DNA from: Rhytidiadelphus loreus
Taxonomy: Eukaryota > Streptophyta > Bryopsida > Hypnales > Hylocomiaceae
Direction of reading: 5' to 3'
DNA: 64,000 nt
Assembly: GCA_947034895.1 (NCBI GenBank)
Contig: OX344761.1
Location: forward strand, 28,036,863 to 28,100,862
The notes below the pieces were generated by a model. It worked only from the letters and a program-made list of their open reading frames with translations. It had not been told where the DNA came from and made no database searches. How positions within the stretch are numbered: position 1 is the first letter of the stretch; every line of letters begins with the position of its first letter. Positions 35,461 through 47,290 of this stretch are shown here, piece after piece. Made by a program: the position numbers and the translations under genes.

Positions 35461-36314
35461 AAGGATAAAGATGCTCCGACTAAGATGCTCCGAAATTTTG
35501 GCACATTCACAACAACGAAAACTAGAATGGCAAGCATGGTTTGGACAAATTTTGCCTATTGCAGATTGATTGTGCGGTGGAGCACTCTTTGTCCTTTATC
35601 TGCGCCAGTGACCGCTGCGGGCCTCTCCCCAGTGAATGAGTGTGGAACTACGGATGTTCTAAAGCCTCCATAAATATTCTTTGTTGTTGCTGTAAGTAGA
35701 GCATTTCTTCTCTTTTTCATACACCACCATAAAAAATAAAGTCTTAATTCCATCTGCCAAATGTAACTAGAATTGTCAGCCTGTCGCCCAAGTAACACAC
35801 ATCACATTTCATCACTGGTAATGAGAAATTAAATTAAAGGAGGAAATGGAATTAAATGCTTACATCTACGAGATTCAGAGTGGTACAAATTGAGCAACTG
35901 ATCCAACGCCACAAACATGCTATTACAAAATCCTAGTGGAGCTTACATAATGCTCAAAACTCAGTGTAATAGAATACTGTAGCATCGAATTACGGAGGAA
36001 GGAAGCAATCTCCAAATTTGTCATGAAATCAGCAGCATACAAGCGTCAAAATTGAGTCATATATGAGAGCATTTGTTCATTTTGAATGTATGGCAATGGC
36101 ACGAGAGGAACCTATCTAGAACATTTTGAAGCTTAGACAACAATGCATATCAAAATCATGCTCATATCTTTTTGTAAAGTAACCCAAGAATAATCGAATT
36201 TATCACCTCTTCAAAACCCTAGAATTTGTGCACTTGGAATGGGATTCCTCACATCTGCTCAATCAAAATTCCAATCAAGAAATGGAATATTTGACTCTCT
36301 AATTCACAATAGTT
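35461..36314. other. Intergenic, no gene seen
   Basis: Short ORFs only, none with a recognisable domain. Confidence 0.5.
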
Positions 36315-36772
36315 GGGGTAGTCACACCTTCTTCATTGTACATCCATTCTTTAGAGAATAAGGGTGTGCAACTCATTAGATTCCCATGGATAAAATATTC
36401 TTCTTCTGCAAAATCTTCTCCACATCCATTCTTATCCTCCCAAAGTGAAGAATGGGTGTACACAAGATTTTGCAAGCAAAGAATATTCTCTTGCACTTTG
36501 TAGTTTCACCCCTCTGACTTCACCTTCGTCTTATTTGGGTCCTCTTGACTTCACCTCCTGACTTCACCGTTGTCTTGCTTTGGTCTTTTAACCAAACAAA
36601 CTTATCCCATCCTTACTTCTAGTAAAACCATTATCCATTTTCACATTGATTTCTCCATGCTTGACACACCAAACAAGGGTGTCACACCTTCTTCACAACA
36701 AACTTCTCCCCATTTCTCTCACCAACTTCTCATTCTTGATAGAAGTTTGCTTAGTGAAGGTGTGACTACCCC
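36315..36772. mobile_element. Foldback/MITE-like element
   Basis: Bounded by a perfect 17-bp inverted repeat, GGGGTAGTCACACCTTC at 36315-36331 and its complement at 36756-36772. Inside, a second imperfect inverted repeat of about 40 bp joins 36392-36431 to 36448-36488 (AATATTCTT...TGCAAAATCTT). The target duplication is unclear: flanks read TAGTT and TAATT. No ORF of interest. Confidence 0.55.
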
Positions 36773-36784
36773 TAATTGTTCTTC

Positions 36785-39449
36785 ATCAAATTAATCCCTA
36801 AAGTTCTTTGACTACGTTTCACCAAAAAAACAAAAAAAATGGGTTGTTTTGATGGCAAAGGCCCCCAAAAAATGATGAATGAAATCTTGTTGCATCTAAC
36901 TATAGGATATAGTGGTAGACTACTTCATTATGTTGTAGTAAAAAAAATGGAAGGTTTTAACTACACAAATTGAGAGATTATAGTGTTTGAAGTTGGAAAA
37001 AATGTTTATCAGGGGGCATCCAAATTTTGGGCAACTCTAATTTGGGGAGCTTTTACACAAGTTAATTTCATTTTTTTGCTTGAAATTTTTTCTTTCTTTC
37101 TTTTTATGACAAAGTTGGTCACATGTTCAAAAAAAATTCATATATAACATTTCAAATTGGGGAACATGAGTACCAAAAAATTCCACTAGGAAACTAACTT
37201 CAAGGAAACTCTTAGACAAAGCTATTTTTTCAACAATTTTTGGCTTGTACATACATTAATCTTTTCAAAATGTTAACAATGAAGTTTTAAATTTCAACTA
37301 GACCAAATTGAACTCAAGGGTAGCTTGACATATTAGGTAAGAGGAAGCTAGGTCCAAGTTTGCAATAAATACTTGAACCATCATGGATCATTGATATTGG
37401 ATATTGCCATGTCCTCTAAGCATCCATGTCCCCTTGTGCATGAAGATGTTATATTATTTGATGAAATATAATTTTTTAAATTTCAAAATTAAATTCAAAG
37501 TAACCAAAATAGCTTCAAAGTGGTAACTTTCTCACATAGCTTCAAAAGTCACTTATTTTTTGTGTTAGAATATGAGAAGACAAGCTCTTTATCCAAGAGG
37601 GATGGTAGGAGGTAAAACAACCAATGTGATATATATAAATTAAGATTAATAGGAGCTCAACCACTCAAAGTTAAGCCAAAGGAAGGAATTGTGTTCAAAT
37701 TAGAATTTCAAACCTCATTTAGACAATATAAAATATAAAAATTCAAAGAACTTTGAACTAAGTCTATGTAGGAAATCAAGCTAACTTTCATCTCCAAATT
37801 AAAAGACTATTTGAGATTTTGAATCTACAATCAAAAGTTATGGACAAAATTATAAGAGGTTATTTGAAAATATAAAAGAAAATGTCCCTTCCAATCCCTC
37901 TTTGAATTTTGCTTTCAAAATATTTTGCCTATTCAGTGTGTTGGTAGGATCTTTTCATCATTTGCTACAAAGTTAGCATAAAACAATCATAAACTTAAAC
38001 TTTTGAATAAAAATGGCCTACATAAAGGAGATAGTGAAAAAAAATTTAACAAAAAATAGCACATATAATGTTTTGTATTAGAAAACTAGGTAATAATAGG
38101 ATATACTAAAATCATGAAAAGAAAACTAATATCTACTATAATAGGTGGCAATCTCCTTGAATAGTGTGGGTAGAGTCCATACAACTTGTTGTTTATCCTT
38201 ACATCTGCATTTGGGTCTTCAATAGTCTCATACACCATGATCAAGAACGGCCACTAGTTTTCAAGGGCAATCAATGAGAATTGAAGAGTTTCTTGAGGCA
38301 CAATTTTTTTAATTTTAGTAATGACCTTTACATTGAACCTAGTTTGGCTAATACTTTTTAGTATAGCAAAATATGTTTTTGTTATTGGCAAATAAAGGGT
38401 TCACTTGTTACATTTATGAAATAAGTCATGAAAGAGTTTTTGAGGTACAAATTTATTTTATAAATTTACAAAAATTTACAAATAGTATTAAATAATAATA
38501 ATAATTTGAAAATTTGAAAACTATACATGTGTCGTTTTTATAAATTTGAAAACTTATTTATAAATTTATAAAAAAATAATTTACAAATCTTTCTAGACTC
38601 TAATTTCTATATTAAAACATGTTGAAAATTTCCATCACTAAAGTTTACACAATCTTAAACCTTTAGTCAATCATCAGTAATTGCCACAAACTCATGGAGA
38701 CCTTGATAATCCTCTAGCACCTTGTAGATACTCCTAGAACCTTCTATAGATTCCAAAAGCTTGTCTAAGGCCCCCAACTACTTGTATAAGTAGGAAGGGT
38801 GACAAGAGACTCCTCAATCTTGAAGCTTTGGAGCAATCATGAGTTTTTCTTTGTCTTGTATCTTGTCAAGTTTTCAACGAAGATTTCTTGTAATTTCTTG
38901 GGAGCAACTCTTAATCTTCATTGACAAAGGTTTTGGTGTCACATGAATTGTTTTAGGAGAGACAATGTCCATTTGATTGTTAATCACTCTATTAAATTGA
39001 TAGGATCCAATCAACCTCCATTCCTTAGTATTCTAGTAGCTAATGTTATTAATTGCTCCCAAACAAGTCTTATACAAAAGGGTAGCAAATCAAGATAATG
39101 CTTTGTACAATAAAAATTCTTCAATTTTTTGTCCACCATCTTTAGCTAGAAAGGCCTCATTTCAAGAGAGGTGGGTCTTCGAAAAGGCTTCTTTGCTTTG
39201 ATTGATGTTTGATTGCAATAACTAGTACATTTTGGAGGTATATTACAAAAAAATTCATTTTTAGAGAAAACTATAAGTATTTTAGTTTATTCCTATTGAT
39301 ACATGGATTAAACGCTTAAAGTATTGACAATAGTTTAGGAAGCAAGTAAGGAATTTAGATAGGCAATTAGACAATGACGCTAGCATGTGCGTTTAGAAAT
39401 GTGAGTCTACAAGTCTTGAGCCTAAATGTAAGTAGGTCCTCTACAACTA
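36785..39449. other. AT-rich intergenic DNA
   Basis: No gene recognised. The first 55 bp resemble the R motif CCTTGACTATGTTTTCACC, so this may be a small decayed R fragment. The rest is low-complexity AT-rich DNA. Confidence 0.5.
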
Positions 39450-39625
39450 TTGAAGGTGCCTATAATATACATACCTATAACATAAGTATCCTAAAACCAT
39501 AGCAGGTGCTTATAACATAGGTACCTATAATGTAGACATCTATAATATAAATATCCTATAACTATAAAAGGTGCCTATAATCTAGGAGCCTAGGCTCTTA
39601 GGCTCATGGGCTCACATGCTAGCAA
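39450..39625. repeat. CCTATAAT-type short-period repeat, second copy
   Basis: About nine degenerate 15-16 nt units (CCTATAATATACATA, CCTATAACATAAGTAT, CTTATAACATAGGTA, CCTATAATGTAGACAT and so on) ending in GAGCCTAGGCTC and GGCTCATGGGCTCAC. It shares units and tail with positions 1-170. Confidence 0.65.
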
Positions 39626-41172
39626 CTATGGGCAACTAGACTACCTTTAGCCAAGCATGGCAAAGGATTTTTCTTTTGAATGGGAAACAACTCCAAACCC
39701 AAAATCTTTTGGAAACTTGAAACTTTTTGTAATGTTATTTTCAAGTATCATCAATACTTGAAGACTTCAAATTTTACATTGGTTTTATTTTGAATGTTCA
39801 ACAACTATTGTCTTTGTAAAATTTTCAACACTAAATTATTTATCCCAATTTTCTCCAATTTAGACATGCTAGCCTATTACCGTACATGTTATAAGCTTGC
39901 AATATTGTACCCTAAAACGTTGATATGTCGAATTGAAGTGTCTAATAGCTAAGCTAGAAGAAACATCCATGCTTTTGGCAAAAAAATTTACTTCAAAAAA
40001 CCTCTTGTACTTGCACACTAACATTTAGGGGCTAAATTCACATCTTTTTAGCCATACACCACACATGAAATAACCACAATGAGTTGAGGTGCTAAAAAGA
40101 TGACAAGTCACTCATACAAAAACACTAAGGTCTTTATCTATATTTCTTAAGATTTTTATTTTGACATATTTCATGTTCAAATGTTAACAAATTTTAGTTT
40201 TAATAAGTTTTAACAAATTGTGACAAAGGAATATCAAAATGAAATTCTTGGAAAATATAAATATGGAGGCTTTTTTGTACTTGTTTGTGGTATAGCATTG
40301 GGTTCCCTCTAGACTATTTGGATGCTATTTCATACTCTAGTAATCTATTTCAAACCTGAGAACATTTGCCTTTTTGTGGCTTAGAAATGTGCGAGTGACA
40401 TTAAAACCTTATTATAGGTCAAAGTCAATTCAATGTGACTAAAATGCATGCAATCATACCTTGTTGTCATTTTTCCAAGATAATTAGTGAAATTAAAATT
40501 AAAATGCAATCTAAAACAAAAATAAAAAAGGGACCAAATGAAGGGCAACATTTTATAACTTAAGGTACAATTAGCTAGATATTAAACTTACATATTTGCC
40601 ATTACTCTTGAATTTCTCCCAAGTAAAATTAAGAAAAATTATAGAACTTGTTTTTACATAGACATGGAGGTTTTAATATTGACAATGCCAAAATTTTAAC
40701 AAAACACACATTTAGACCACCAACAATGTAGGTGGTGGCTTCTACTTGTTCTTGCCTTACTATTGTTATTTGTTACTTTACTTGCTACCCCCTCCAAGCC
40801 ATATTCAATTGGAGTTTGTTGTATTTTACTCTTGGAATGAAATCTCTTTCATTTGTGTAAAACAAAAACCCTTAAAAATATCTCTTTTGAATTTTAATCC
40901 ACAAATCATTAGCCATGATTGTTGGCCTTTTTCCTGTGTGTAGAAAATTGAATATTTAGTTATTTACTTTACAAAGAAACTTTCAACTTTCAACCTTGCC
41001 CAACTTCCCCATGACAAAAGGTTTTGTCAAACTTTATTTTACTTTCAAAAAACAAATTTGAGAGTTGTAGTTGGAAGTTGGCCAAAGAATTCTTAAATAT
41101 TCAGATTGTATTTGACCCAATTTCCTCATCAACAATTTTGTGTAAGGTATGAGGTTCTTAAAGCACTCGGGC
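39626..41172. other. AT-rich intergenic DNA, no gene seen
   Basis: Only short ORFs without recognisable domains (for example 40746-40943). Confidence 0.5.
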
Positions 41173-41288
41173 TCTAAAACCACCCACCTCCTCAAAACAT
41201 ACACTATTTCTACATCTTGCTTTTTTGTTGTACCAAATTACTAGCAATGTACACATAGTGTACATTTGAGGAGGTGGGTGATTTTAGA
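41173..41288. repeat. 24-bp inverted repeat (hairpin-forming)
   Basis: TCTAAAACCACCCACCTCCT at 41173-41192, extended to 41196, pairs with AGGAGGTGGGTGATTTTAGA at 41269-41288 with one mismatch. Further partial pairing (TACACTAT / ATAGTGTA) lies inside. Confidence 0.6.
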
Positions 41289-41445
41289 ACCCTAGTATGT
41301 CATTTCAACTTCAAAAAATTCATAACTAATTCCACAAAGCTCCAAATAATATGAAACCACTTGGGTTCAATGCCAATTCCATTTGTCTTTTTTTTCAAAA
41401 AAATGTACTGAAAATCATTTCAAGAAGTCAGTTTCACCTGGTCGG
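41259..41445 (+). repeat. Decayed fragment of repeat R
   Basis: Matches 26920-27077 of R in order: TACATTT, AATTCATAACTAATTCCA, ATATGAAACCACTTGGGTT, TGCCAATTCC, GAAAATCATTTCAAG. It is diverged, so this is an old insertion. Confidence 0.55.
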
Positions 41446-42874
41446 ACCCCAAATCCAGTTTCAGCTCTTGAAAAAAAGGGGCGCTTCCAATGAACCTCCC
41501 TACTACCCAAGTGACAATAATTTTGCACCCTCGCAACCCATCCAAATCAGTGCAGTTTCAGAGTGCTGTGGGAACTCAGGGTAGCGTCCACTTCCTAACG
41601 TCGTATTGTACCCGACGTCCACCAAACCTTTGAATTCTCTTCTCTTTCCTCCAAAATAATTTGGTCCCTCCTCCCAACAATGGCAATGATGCCCAAATCT
41701 CCAAAATACTTTTGCAAGTCAATTCATTTCCTCTTCCCCCTCGGTCCCAATTATTATTCATAGTCAGTGATCGATCGATTCGATCTCCCCCATATTGCAA
41801 GTGAACGAACTGATCGAGCTTTGAAATTCGCACTCCGAATCATTTTGCACCGACCCTTCTTCTACCACAGGTCCTGCCCAGGCCAGGCCAGGCCAGGCCA
41901 TCATCATTCACGAGTTTTAATAAGTAAAAGGGAGTACAGCTCAGTCCTGACGCGGGGCACTCGTCCATCTGTCATGGCAGTCCCTGTCTGTCCCCTTGTG
42001 GCAGCCGCGCTTTATCTGTGAATTATTTACCTGCATGACAGGATCCCTGATGTGGAACGGGTACGAATTGAAGCTCGATCGATCATTCCGCTAACTTACT
42101 GGAGGTCACGTTCGCTAGCTAGCTGGATGTTAGTGTCTGTCCTTTGGATTGGACCCATCACAATCACAGCTTAACCAAGGCGCGTCTTCTCACAACGCGA
42201 CGCTGGGGAGGGACAGGGGGTATTGCGCTGTATGTTGAGTTGCAGGATCGATTTCGGAATAGATGCATTATTTGGCTTTGGGATGCTGCATGTAATGGAA
42301 CGGGAGTTTGGGGGATCGAGGCGGATATGATTGATGGGTTTCATGTATTGTGTGTGATTCGAGGTTTGATCGAGTGATCAAGGAGAGGTAAGCTTACTGG
42401 TTGGTGATCGATCCAGGGGTCGGTTTTCAGCTTAATTATAAGTTCGGGTCTGAAAGTACTTCTCAGTCGTACGTTGTGGATGGTGACGTTGTCAGGGAGG
42501 GTCCGGACTGCGGAGTGGGAAAGAAACCGAGCTTAACTTACTTGATTGGTACGTGTTGGTGCATTGCTGCATATTGTAGAGTGGCGTGGTACCTGGCGCG
42601 CGCGCGCGGTGGGGAGCAACAAATGATGCTGCAGTAGCTGGAGGGGATTCGAAAACTTAACTAGTAGAGAAAGGCTAGAGCTGCTGGAGTGATATATAGT
42701 TGCATATTAGCTGTCGTCGAGTGGCGTGGTGCGCTTGGTTGTGGGGAGGAAGAAATGATACAGGGTTGACTACTGGGGTTTAAAGCAGCCAGCCGATCTT
42801 TGGTACGTGGTTGCGATGCATTCTTTGTCGCCAATTTGAGCTTGGTGAGGGAACTTAATTAACCCACCACGACG
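41446..42874. promoter_or_regulatory. Upstream region of the second GT34 gene
   Basis: No supported gene. From about 41965 it is the counterpart of 29515-30857. It contains a short GGCCA tandem run near 41880 and a GCGCGCGCGC run at about 42597 that is shorter and interrupted upstream of copy 1. Confidence 0.5.
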
Positions 42875-42982
42875 ATGTTTCGTCAGATACAAGAGAACCC
42901 GATGTTTCGTCAGATACAAGAGAACTCGATGTTTCGCCAGATACAGGAGAATCCACTGTTGAGGCAATTGTCGCAGGACCAG
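42875..42982 (+). repeat. 27-bp coding repeats, N-terminus of GT34 copy 2
   Basis: Four 9-codon units: MFRQIQENP, MFRQIQENS, MFRQIQENP, LLRQLSQDQ. This is one unit more than in copy 1. Confidence 0.85.
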
Positions 42983-44909
42983 ATGAAGGCGGTGCTCCAC
43001 ACGTACCACCCTTCGCGCTTCCTGGCGACGCCAAAGGGACGCAAGGTGATGAAGACCATGAACACGTTCAAGATCACCATCCTGTGCGGCTTCATCACGA
43101 TTCTCGTGCTGCGCGGAACGCTGGGGCCCGGCGGGCTGTTGTTTGGGGGCAACAACCCCGCACAAACGACAGCCGATGTTCGACAGCAGATCATCATGTC
43201 GCAGCATGCGCGCGTGCTTTCGCAAGTGGAGGAAGCCATCCCCGACGAAGTCACCGCCAGCAAGTTCGTGGAGGAGGAGGAGTGGGACCCCAGCACGCCC
43301 TACACTCTGGGCCCCAAGATCACCGACTGGGACGCGCAGCGCGCGACGTGGAATGCGCGCAACCCGGGTCGGAACACCACGGTGGGCGGCGAGCCCAAGA
43401 CGCTGCTGGTGTCCGGGTCGCAACCTGGCCCTTGCGCCAACCCGTTGGGCGACTTCTACCACTTGAAGTTCTTGAAGAATCGCGTGGACTACGCGCGGCT
43501 GCACGGTCTTGAGTTTTTCTACAACATGGCGACGTTCGAGAAGGAGATGACCTCTTTCTGGGCGAAGCTTCCCCTTCTTCGCAAGGTGATGCTGAACCAT
43601 CCCGACATCGAGTGGGTTTGGTGGATGGACAGCGACGCGATCTTCACGGACATGACCTTCGAGATGCCGATGGAGAAGTATGCGAACATGAACTTGGTGG
43701 TGCACGGTTTTCACAACCTTCTGTTTGAGCAGCATCGTTGGATTGGCTTGAACACGGGCAGTTTCCTGTTGAGGAACTGTCAATGGTCTCTGGACTTGCT
43801 GGATGCATTGGCCCCCTTCGGTCCTGAAGGCGAAGCCAGAGTCGAAGCAGGTATGCTAGAGTTCCTTACATGATGGTAGAAACGATCTCGGTTCGTTCAC
43901 ATGAAATGCGCCAGCTGTGTCCTTTTCTGGCCTTGTGCTTGGGAAGTGGTTCCATTTGTGAGGTCGTTTTTGGAAGTGCTATATCCTCTGTGTCTCTTTG
44001 AGGGCCTTGTCTTAACCTAAGTTGTGTGAATGGGGTGATATTAATTTGCAAGAGTCTAGGAAAACATCTTATCATGCGGTATGCTATTCTGAATAATTAT
44101 GGAGGGCTCACTTCGAACGAATTTTAGGGAGATTTTAAATGCCGGACGAATTTGGTACTAATTCATTACGCCGTTGCTATGGAGCTGATTTATCTTAGAC
44201 TGATGACATTATTATTGGTGACTAATCGCTGTGCACTGGCATATCATTCGTGTGTGCAGGGAAATTGTTGACTGCGAAGCTTGTTGACCGACCGGTTTTC
44301 GAAGCAGATGATCAGTCTGCCCTTGTCTACCTCATCCTGTACGGCGATCCCAAATGGAAAGAGTTCACGCACATCGAGTGGGAGTTTCTACTACATGGAT
44401 ACTGGAAGTACGTAGTTTACACGTACGAGGAATTGATGACAAAGAACCACCCGGGCTATGGAGATGAGCGGTGGCCGTTCGTCACGCACTTTGTGGGGTG
44501 CAAGCCTTGCAAGCTCGGAGCCACTCCCGAGAACGACGAGTGCTTCAAGCAGATGGAGCGGGCCTTCAATTTTGCAGATAATCAGGTTTTGGAGAGATAC
44601 GGGTTCACCCACGCAGCTCTGGGCTCCTTCAAGACGCAGAAGATTCGCAAGGACTCTGCTGATCCGCTGGGGGTGAAACAACAGCAAGTTGAGCTGGTGA
44701 AAGCTGACCCCTCCACTTTGAAGCAAGACGAGGAGACGAAATCTGACTCCTCCACTTTGAAACAAGACGAGGAGATGAAATCTGAATCCTCCACTTTGAA
44801 GCAAGAGCTGGACCAGGTTGACACAGAGGAGGCCATGTCCGAGCTGGATATCAGTCAGGAGCCTTTCAAGCTCAGTGAGCTTGAGAATGATTTGGATTTA
44901 CCTGAGTAG
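42875..44909 (+). CDS. XXT: Xyloglucan 6-xylosyltransferase, GT34 family (copy 2)
   Basis: Two exons, 42875-43850 and 44260-44909, with a 409-bp GT-AG intron at the same codon and phase as in copy 1. The product is about 541 residues. Same type II Golgi layout and the same catalytic region (WWMDSDA, Asp 252 and 254; FEADDQSALVYL; GCKPC; AFNFADNQVLERYGF). It is longer than copy 1 for two reasons: one extra 9-residue repeat at the N-terminus (MFRQIQENP/S three times, then LLRQLSQDQ), and a C-terminal tail with three 13-residue units around STLKQDEE where copy 1 has one. Over roughly 600 nt of exon 1 I saw no difference from copy 1, while the introns share little. It is probably functional. Galactosyltransferase activity is the family alternative. 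Confidence 0.92.
44700..44810 (+). repeat. 39-bp coding repeats, C-terminus of GT34 copy 2
   Basis: Units at 44700-44738, 44739-44777 and 44778-44810 (last one partial) encode KADPSTLKQDEET, KSDSSTLKQDEEM and KSESSTLKQEL. Copy 1 has a single related unit (KSDASTLKEEL). Confidence 0.85.
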
Positions 44910-46634
44910 TCACAGCATTCCTTTCTTCACGGCCAATGCATTACCTTCCTTGGTCTTTAATTCATTCCATTTGGCATTGAAATTCCTGTCTGACACGAAG
45001 AAGCGCCAGCCCCGAGCCGAGATCCTTGAAGTCCCGAAGTGCCAGTGGAGTCATCTGATCGAGATGCTCGTTTCTGGTATGTTGGCATTGGGACACATGA
45101 CCAAAAAACCTAAATCTATGCTCGTCCTAGCTCTCAAGAATTTGGGCACCTCAGCATCATGCATTATCTTGGCAGCATGGAATCTGGCATTATGATGAAC
45201 AACAGAGCGTTTTTGGCTACAGGGTTTAGGGTTTATAGATTGGAGGATTTGTCTTTTGTAGAATACTTTGTTCTTGTCCGAACCTCCAGCAACGAAGTTT
45301 GGGTTGCCTGTTGCCTCCAGGGACCTTCATAGAGTGACGGTGTCAAACGTGGACGCCATGACTTGGGTTGCGAAACCGAGACTATGTGAATTGAAGCTGA
45401 GAGATGGTTGAGCTCCAATTGTACTTGAATAGAATATTGACCCAGAAGTACATTTGAGTAATTGAATTTGGGCATGGTGACCAACCTTCTAATTCCAGTC
45501 TAGTACGTTGCAGTGGTGTGTTTGCTCCGACTATTCGAGACTTCGTGAGTTTCTGTGAACAAACTGTTGGCCTACCTAATTTATGTTGCTGATGTGAGTT
45601 GTGATGCCGATTCCTTACTGAGTGTTAGGGTTGGGGGCTCAGTCTCATTTTTCTTCTGTACGACAATGTCCTTAATCCTACTTTGCAGCGTTACCTTGTC
45701 TGAAATCAAACTGGATCAGAAAAATATTGATAGTCAAATGGCCACTTTTGCACGGAGTTTTCTGTAAATAATCATGTTGTCCCACATTTCAAAGCATGCA
45801 TACGCTTGATCGTGATGTGGAAGAAGATAAGAAAGTCTTACAATGCAGAGACTGACTCTTTGTGAATAGTTGTCATTGAGACTTTTCAATTCTACCTTCT
45901 AAGCTTGAAGAGCCCACTGTTGTCACTGGTCAGTGCACATGCTCACTGTAATTCCTTTGGTGGTTGCACATGTTCCTTTTTATTTGTAGAGTTGGAAAAA
46001 AAAGAATTTTCCACCTCAGTATAGTTTGGTCAAGTTTATACTTGAGGCAGTAATGATACATCATTTGGAAGTGGATTGTGTCCAAACAACTTCTAGCAAG
46101 AGTAGAATAATTTTTACAACAGAGAGTAGATTCAAAATGCACAATTGAATTGATTGAAGGTCTATTTTTTTGGGTTGAATTTAGTCTTGTACAAATAATT
46201 AGAAATAGACCCATAAGTTCCATAATGTACACATTGTTTTTAATGAATAAAATACAATTAAAGATGATTTCCAACTATATGTGAGAAAATGATGGTATTG
46301 GGAAGGTGTTGAAGGTGATTTTTTTGTTGAAGGTGATTTTTTTGCTGAAGGTGCATGGTATTAGAAGCAAGGATGTGCAATCATTCGGTGAGAGGTGTCT
46401 AGTGATTTTCAAATGCTTTTTTTTAGTGCCATTGAGGGAATGATGAATTTGAGTCTAGAGGAGAAGACATGTCATATGTCAATGAAGGTAATAGATCATA
46501 ATTATGGTGGAGTCAGAGGTCAATAAAGCTTGCCAATCATCGATGGAATGGATATCCTATTTTTCAACCAGTACTTGACAGGATCCACTGCCCCTGATTC
46601 CACATGGAAGCCAACCTTTAGCACTTATGCCATG
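44910..46634. other. Downstream and intergenic DNA
   Basis: Up to about 45560 it is the 3' region shared with unit 1. The remainder has no supported gene. Confidence 0.5.
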
Positions 46635-47290
46635 TCATTTTATAAGCCAAAGTAAGGGGGAAATCAAATTTGGAAAGTTGTCATTGTACATGCATTTATA
46701 CAAGGTGGTGTGTCTCTTCGACTTCAAGGATTCTTTGAAGTAATTAATCATGACCATGATTAAGTCAACCTCACCATTCGGATCCAAATTGAGGGCTTGC
46801 ATTGTGGCAAAAGCTCTATTGGCAAGGCCCCTTTGGAATCTAATGTTGACATGATGGTAGGAAATGCAAAGCATCCTAATGCAACCTTGTTGATGATTAT
46901 GGCATTTGCCGCTCATATTTGTTGGAGGGTGAGATTGGATTTTTGCAAGGCATTGAGGTAATGCTTTATTGATAGTCAAAATTGATCATGTATTGTATTG
47001 GCATTTGATGATGGACTTGTTGTAGTGGCACATGTTGGGGTGCACAAAAGTATCTTTTTATCTATGGTGCATATAAAATTGTGCATGAAATACTTGATGA
47101 AGATTGTCTTTTTGCTTCTAAGTGTGCTTTCAATGAAATAGAGGCTTGGATCTTTACTATGGATTTCATCAAAGATTTGTTGTTGTTTGTCATTCAAAGA
47201 CTTATTTTGCATCTTTGTACTAAAGTTGCACTTGATGGTAGTATCCTTGGTCATTTCTGGGTCTTGACCATTAGAAAATTGTTTTGGCAC
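46635..47290 (-). pseudogene. Helitron (PIF1-like) helicase remnant
   Basis: On the minus strand 46976-47290 reads SLNDKQQQIFDEIHS, LYFIEST, then KKTIFIKYF, then ILLCTPTCATT and NTIHDQF. This follows the start of the PIF1-like helicase of plant Helitrons (LNxxQxxxFDxI, Walker A, GIAAxLL, TxHSxF). The Walker A motif is degenerate (no G-x-G-K-T; RSKKT instead), so it is inactive. The following open stretch 46635-46979 is in a compatible position but I cannot assign it. No Helitron 3' hairpin or CTRR end was identified. Confidence 0.5.

Larger units (their letters stand above)
41965..45560 (+). repeat. Segmental duplication, unit 2
   Basis: Direct counterpart of 29515-33460, about 12 kb away. 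Upstream, intron and downstream parts are recognisable but diverged. Exon sequence is almost unchanged. Confidence 0.8.
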
